DNA from: Comamonas sp. SCN 65-56
GTDB lineage: Bacteria; Pseudomonadota; Gammaproteobacteria; Burkholderiales; Burkholderiaceae_C
Assembly (NCBI RefSeq): GCF_001724135.1
Contig: NZ_MEDS01000018.1
Location: 44,666-108,665 of the forward strand
Length of the DNA: 64,000 bases
Direction: 5' to 3'
Below, piece after piece: positions 63,296 to 64,000 of the stretch (its first letter is position 1; every line of letters begins with the position of its first letter). Under the pieces are notes generated by a model. It worked only from the letters and a program-made list of their open reading frames with translations, did not search any database and was not told the DNA's origin. Position numbers and translations under genes: made by a program.

Positions 63296-64000
63296 ATGCC
63301 TCAATCGGCAGAGCTGACAACGCCACTGATACTGGCCCTGGTTTGCGGGGTGATCGCGGTGGTTTACGGCCTGTGGGCCCGTGGCTGGATTCTGGCCAAG
63401 GACGCAGGCAACGCGCGCATGCAGGAGATCGCAGGCGCCATCCAGCAGGGGGCGGCAGCCTATCTGGGCAAGCAGTACAAGACCATCGCCATCGTCGGCG
63501 TGGTGCTGGCCATCCTGATTGCCCTGTTCCTTGACGGCATCACGGCGGCCGGTTTTGTCGTCGGCGCGGTGCTCTCGGGTGCCTGCGGCTTCATCGGCAT
63601 GAACGTCTCGGTGCGCGCCAACGTGCGCACCGCGCAGGCGGCCACGCAAGGCATAGGCCCGGCGCTGGATGTCGCTTTCCGCGGCGGCGCGATCACCGGC
63701 ATGCTGGTGGTGGGCCTGGGCCTGCTGGGCGTCACCGGCTTTTACTGGTTCCTCGGCGGCCCGGCCGCCGACAGCCACGCGCTCAATCCGCTGATCGGCC
63801 TGGCCTTCGGCTCCTCGCTGATCTCGATCTTCGCGCGGCTCGGCGGCGGCATCTTCACCAAGGGCGCCGACGTGGGCGCCGACCTGGTGGGCAAGGTGGA
63901 AGCCGGCATCCCCGAGGACGACCCGCGCAACCCGGCGGTGATCGCCGACAACGTGGGCGACAACGTGGGCGACTGCGCCGGCATGGCGGCCGACCTGTTC
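63296..64000 (+). CDS. hppA: Ion-translocating membrane pyrophosphatase, N-terminal part
   Basis: The first 235 codons of a membrane pyrophosphatase that runs off the window. AGGAG lies before the ATG at 63296. [36 protein letters not shown] and the substrate loop [20 protein letters not shown], continuing to [17 protein letters not shown], are family signatures. The enzyme couples pyrophosphate hydrolysis to proton or sodium export. The residues that decide potassium dependence and ion choice lie beyond the window. Confidence 0.95.
   Translation, partial: MPQSAELTTPLILALVCGVIAVVYGLWARGWILAKDAGNARMQEIAGAIQQGAAAYLGKQYKTIAIVGVVLAILIALFLDGITAAGFVVGAVLSGACGFIGMNVSVRANVRTAQAATQGIGPALDVAFRGGAITGMLVVGLGLLGVTGFYWFLGGPAADSHALNPLIGLAFGSSLISIFARLGGGIFTKGADVGADLVGKVEAGIPEDDPRNPAVIADNVGDNVGDCAGMAADLF

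Overview
The window is high-GC, densely coded chromosome from a betaproteobacterium, most probably a member of the Comamonadaceae (Burkholderiales). The clues are the housekeeping gene sets and their order (an ECF sigma factor followed by DUF3619, DUF3106 and RDD genes; ilvI-ilvH-ilvC; gltB-gltD; a dead REP-transposase-like gene beside ntrC) and a short dispersed repeat starting TTTGATAGCT that recurs about every 6 kb. No rRNA, tRNA, CRISPR array, prophage or intact insertion sequence was seen. The genus is not determined.

Layout. 1-4.0 kb: end of a methyltransferase gene, then a fadB-like/thiolase beta-oxidation pair. 4.2-17.8 kb: a nitrogen-assimilation block. glnA lies behind a sigma-54 promoter with an NtrC-type site, followed by dapF, a dapL-type aminotransferase, ntrB, ntrC, a catalytically dead REP-associated transposase relative, and gltB-gltD. 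17.9-24.7 kb: a six-gene reverse-strand operon for a Liv-type ABC importer led by an acyl-CoA synthetase. 24.8-32.1 kb: selO-msrB-yciB-bolA-parvulin, an Ada protein with a degraded zinc site, a DUF1624 membrane protein and a NAD(P)HX repair enzyme. 32.2-34.6 kb: an MCE/MlaE-type lipid transport operon without an ATPase gene. 34.9-38.0 kb: MerR-type regulator, divergent metal P-type ATPase and DUF411 protein. 38.0-45.6 kb: a Pat-type lysine acetyltransferase, a second acyl-CoA ligase, waaA and a phosphohexomutase. 45.8-48.8 kb: norC-norB followed by two small unknown membrane proteins and a cytochrome c. 49.0-57 kb: acs, a P1-family peptidase, pssA and the ilv operon. 57-64 kb: sigma factor cluster, dgkA, a LOG protein, a P-II protein, a DUF482 protein, soluble pyrophosphatase and the start of a membrane pyrophosphatase.

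Genes that work together: NtrB/NtrC and a P-II protein (61 kb) would sense nitrogen status and drive glnA, while GltBD completes the GS-GOGAT cycle. Pat can acetylate the C-terminal lysine of Acs. CadR-like regulator, P-type ATPase and DUF411 protein form a metal-resistance unit. IlvIHC begin branched-chain amino acid synthesis.

The most unusual material is in repeats and altered proteins. Several families of inverted-repeat elements sit exactly at gene ends, often supplying the TGA stop codon, and three lie between convergent genes. The short TTTGATAGCT repeat is also found in frame inside gltB, waaA and a DUF482 gene. Proteins missing expected residues are the dead REP-transposase relative, Ada (three of four zinc cysteines gone) and GltB (one of three expected iron-sulfur cysteines replaced).
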